The notes beneath the pieces were generated by a model. The model worked only from the letters and a program-made list of their open reading frames with translations, ran no database searches and was not told the origin of the DNA. A stretch of DNA of 7,565 nucleotides from Leptospiraceae bacterium (lineage in GTDB: Bacteria > Spirochaetota > Leptospiria > Turneriellales > Turneriellaceae): positions 1-7,565 of the forward strand of contig JAEUSA010000264.1 in assembly GCA_016788945.1 (NCBI GenBank). The letters run 5' to 3'. Made by a program: the position numbers and the translations under genes. Shown here piece after piece: positions 6,445-7,565 of this stretch. Within the stretch, counting starts at the first letter, position 1, and every line of letters starts with the position of its first letter.

Positions 6445-6458
6445 GTAGAATTTTCTAC
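6445..6458. promoter_or_regulatory. Inverted repeat upstream of the membrane-protein gene
   Basis: GTAGAA (6445-6450) and TTCTAC (6453-6458) are exact inverted six-base arms around TT, about 20 bases before the membrane-protein ATG and inside the 54-base gap after the Crp-like gene. This is the position of an operator or of the leader of a separate promoter. A role for the neighbouring regulator is inference. Confidence 0.4.
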
Positions 6459-6478
6459 CACAGCCGCGCGGGTTTGTC

Positions 6479-6494
6479 ATTAACCCGGGTTAAT
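6479..6494. promoter_or_regulatory. Perfect 16-bp palindrome over the Crp-like gene stop
   Basis: ATTAACCCGGGTTAAT is a perfect palindrome that includes the stop codon and last codons of the Crp-like gene. No T-run follows on the minus strand, so it is not a normal terminator. It might be an operator for a downstream promoter or chance in a short peptide tail (INPG). Confidence 0.35.
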
Positions 6495-7094
6495 AATGAG
6501 GGACTTTTCGACGCGTTTGCGTATGCGGCTGAGAGCCACGGGGGTAATACCGAGATAGGAAGCGAGATGGTATTGCGGAATTTTGTCGAGCATGGCCGCA
6601 TTTTCGGCGATGAATTGCCGATAACGTTCTTCTGCGGTCATGATGATGAACTCGTATTCGCGCCGCGCCTTTTTTAGAAACAGATTTTCGGCCGTGACGC
6701 GGGCGACGCGTTGCCATTCGGCGCTGCGTTCGTAAAATTTTGCGACATGGTAAAATGGAGCGATCAGCAGTTCGGTAACGGTCAGCGTTTCGATTGAAGC
6801 AATCGAAGGTTTTCCACTCAGTAGATCGTAGTATGACCCGGTAAATTCGCCTGCGAAGGCAAAGTTCTTGTTAAAATCATTGCCTGAGTAATCGGTGAAA
6901 TATTCCCGCACAGCCCCCGTCGCGATAAACGCAGCATCGCGGGCCGCATCGCCGGCACGTAACAGATGCTGTTTTTCTGCGAGTTTTTTCAGAGAAAACA
7001 ACCTCACAAATTCAGCCGCTTCACTTTCCGGAATTTGCGCTATCTTTTGGATGCGCGTGCTGAGAGCTTGCCGGTAGTTGCTCTCGATGTTCAT
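6480..7094 (-). CDS. Crp/Fnr-family transcriptional regulator
   Basis: A 204-residue DNA-binding regulator. An N-terminal cyclic-nucleotide-binding-like jelly roll spans about residues 15-112, with LLRAGDAARDAAFIATGAV (44-62) fitting the family core. A long dimerisation helix follows (about 118-150), then a C-terminal helix-turn-helix, IPQYHLASYLGITPVALSRI (172-191). The phosphate-binding-cassette Arg and Ser/Thr needed for cAMP are not apparent (FTGSYYDLLSGKPSIAS instead), and there is no Cys cluster of the FNR type, so the effector is unlikely to be cAMP or an iron-sulfur cluster. The layout resembles Bacteroidetes-type Crp-like regulators. It starts six bases after the stop of the phosphatase-TPR gene and lies just before the membrane-protein gene, so the three may form one operon. 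Targets are unknown; autoregulation or control of the membrane-protein gene is plausible. Confidence 0.85.
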   Translation of the reverse strand: MNIESNYRQALSTRIQKIAQIPESEAAEFVRLFSLKKLAEKQHLLRAGDAARDAAFIATGAVREYFTDYSGNDFNKNFAFAGEFTGSYYDLLSGKPSIASIETLTVTELLIAPFYHVAKFYERSAEWQRVARVTAENLFLKKARREYEFIIMTAEERYRQFIAENAAMLDKIPQYHLASYLGITPVALSRIRKRVEKSLIINPG

Positions 7095-7100
7095 TCGGGA

Positions 7101-7565
7101 TTACTTGTAAATTTTATTCAGTTGCTCGGCTATGCGCTCATCGCGCGGGTTGCGTATCTTGAGGCGGGTGAGTACATCTGCCGCACGCTCAGTATCACCG
7201 AGTTTAATGAGCAGCATACCCAATGATTCAATCGCCTGTGAGTCACCGGGGTTCTCTTCGCTGTAGAGATCGAAATAGCGCACGGCTTCGTTTATCTTGC
7301 CGGCTTTGTAAAAGATATGCGCGAGCGCGCGGGCGACGTGCAGATTGTCTTTCGAAGCCTCATAGGCGTGCTCCAATAATTCTGTCGCTTGTGCATATTT
7401 TTTCTGCGCGACGAGAGAACGGGCATCGCTGATCTTCTGTCGCAGGCCGAGGCGTGCATCGCGGGTCTCTATTTCAGGCAGATAGGTCAGCGAAATCAGC
7501 GAAAAATCGTCGGTGATTTCGCCCATAGCTTTGCATGCTTTATAAACTGATTCAAGATCTTCACC
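7101..7565 (-). CDS. C-terminal part of a PP2C/SpoIIE-type phosphatase with TPR repeats (5' end outside the window)
   Basis: 154 residues are visible; the frame is open to the right edge, so the start and most of the catalytic domain are outside. The first 30 residues contain ITDDFSLISLTY, which matches the final strand of SpoIIE/PPM phosphatases, including the metal-binding Asp pair (D19, D20). The rest forms about three tetratricopeptide repeats (roughly residues 46-78, 79-110 and 111-142; for example QKKYAQATELLEHAY, AGKINEAVRYFDLY, LGDTERAADVLTRL), which should bind a protein partner. Such phosphatases dephosphorylate Ser/Thr residues, often of anti-sigma-factor antagonists. The phosphatase assignment rests on a short stretch, so it is moderately sure; the TPR assignment is firm. 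The next gene, a Crp-like regulator, starts six bases after its stop. Confidence 0.82.
   Translation of the reverse strand, partial: GEDLESVYKACKAMGEITDDFSLISLTYLPEIETRDARLGLRQKISDARSLVAQKKYAQATELLEHAYEASKDNLHVARALAHIFYKAGKINEAVRYFDLYSEENPGDSQAIESLGMLLIKLGDTERAADVLTRLKIRNPRDERIAEQLNKIYK

Overview
The window is ordinary-density bacterial chromosome of moderate GC, with no sign of phage or insertion sequences. It looks like a spirochaete of the Leptospirales (Turneriella/Leptonema-like). This is an inference from gene types: a phosphatase fused to TPRs, a lipoprotein with a relaxed lipobox, and a divergent GHKL ATPase. No marker gene here proves it.

Layout, left to right. (1) Bases 1-1251, plus strand: a cytochrome P450 missing its N-terminus at the window edge. 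(2) 1271-1303: a strong hairpin without a T-tract. (3) 1316-2379, plus strand: tRNA-Ala(GGC), ribH (lumazine synthase) and nusB. The tRNA ends 18 bases before ribH, and ribH overlaps nusB by 8 bases, so the three may share one transcript. (4) About 2376-2409: a hairpin that can terminate transcription from both sides. (5) 2408-4697, minus strand: a metallo-beta-lactamase-fold hydrolase followed one base later by a protein with degenerate histidine-kinase-type ATPase motifs. The hydrolase carries an in-frame duplicated repeat. (6) 4737-4748: a perfect palindrome between this pair and the divergent next gene. (7) 4790-5764, plus strand: an alpha/beta-hydrolase lipoprotein. (8) 5742-7565, minus strand: the C-terminus of a PP2C/SpoIIE-type phosphatase with TPRs, a Crp/Fnr-like regulator, and a six-helix membrane protein. 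The last gene overlaps the lipoprotein gene tail-to-tail by 23 bases.

How the genes fit together. The ribH-nusB part is housekeeping (riboflavin synthesis and transcription antitermination). The two minus-strand units look regulatory or accessory: hydrolase plus GHKL ATPase, and phosphatase-TPR plus Crp-like regulator plus membrane protein. Their substrates and signals cannot be read from the sequence. No intergenic stretch reaches 300 bases. I see no complete novel defence or mobile system. The most unusual items are the repeat inside the hydrolase, the ATPase lacking a clear phosphoacceptor, a change in the tRNA D-loop, and three operator-like palindromes.
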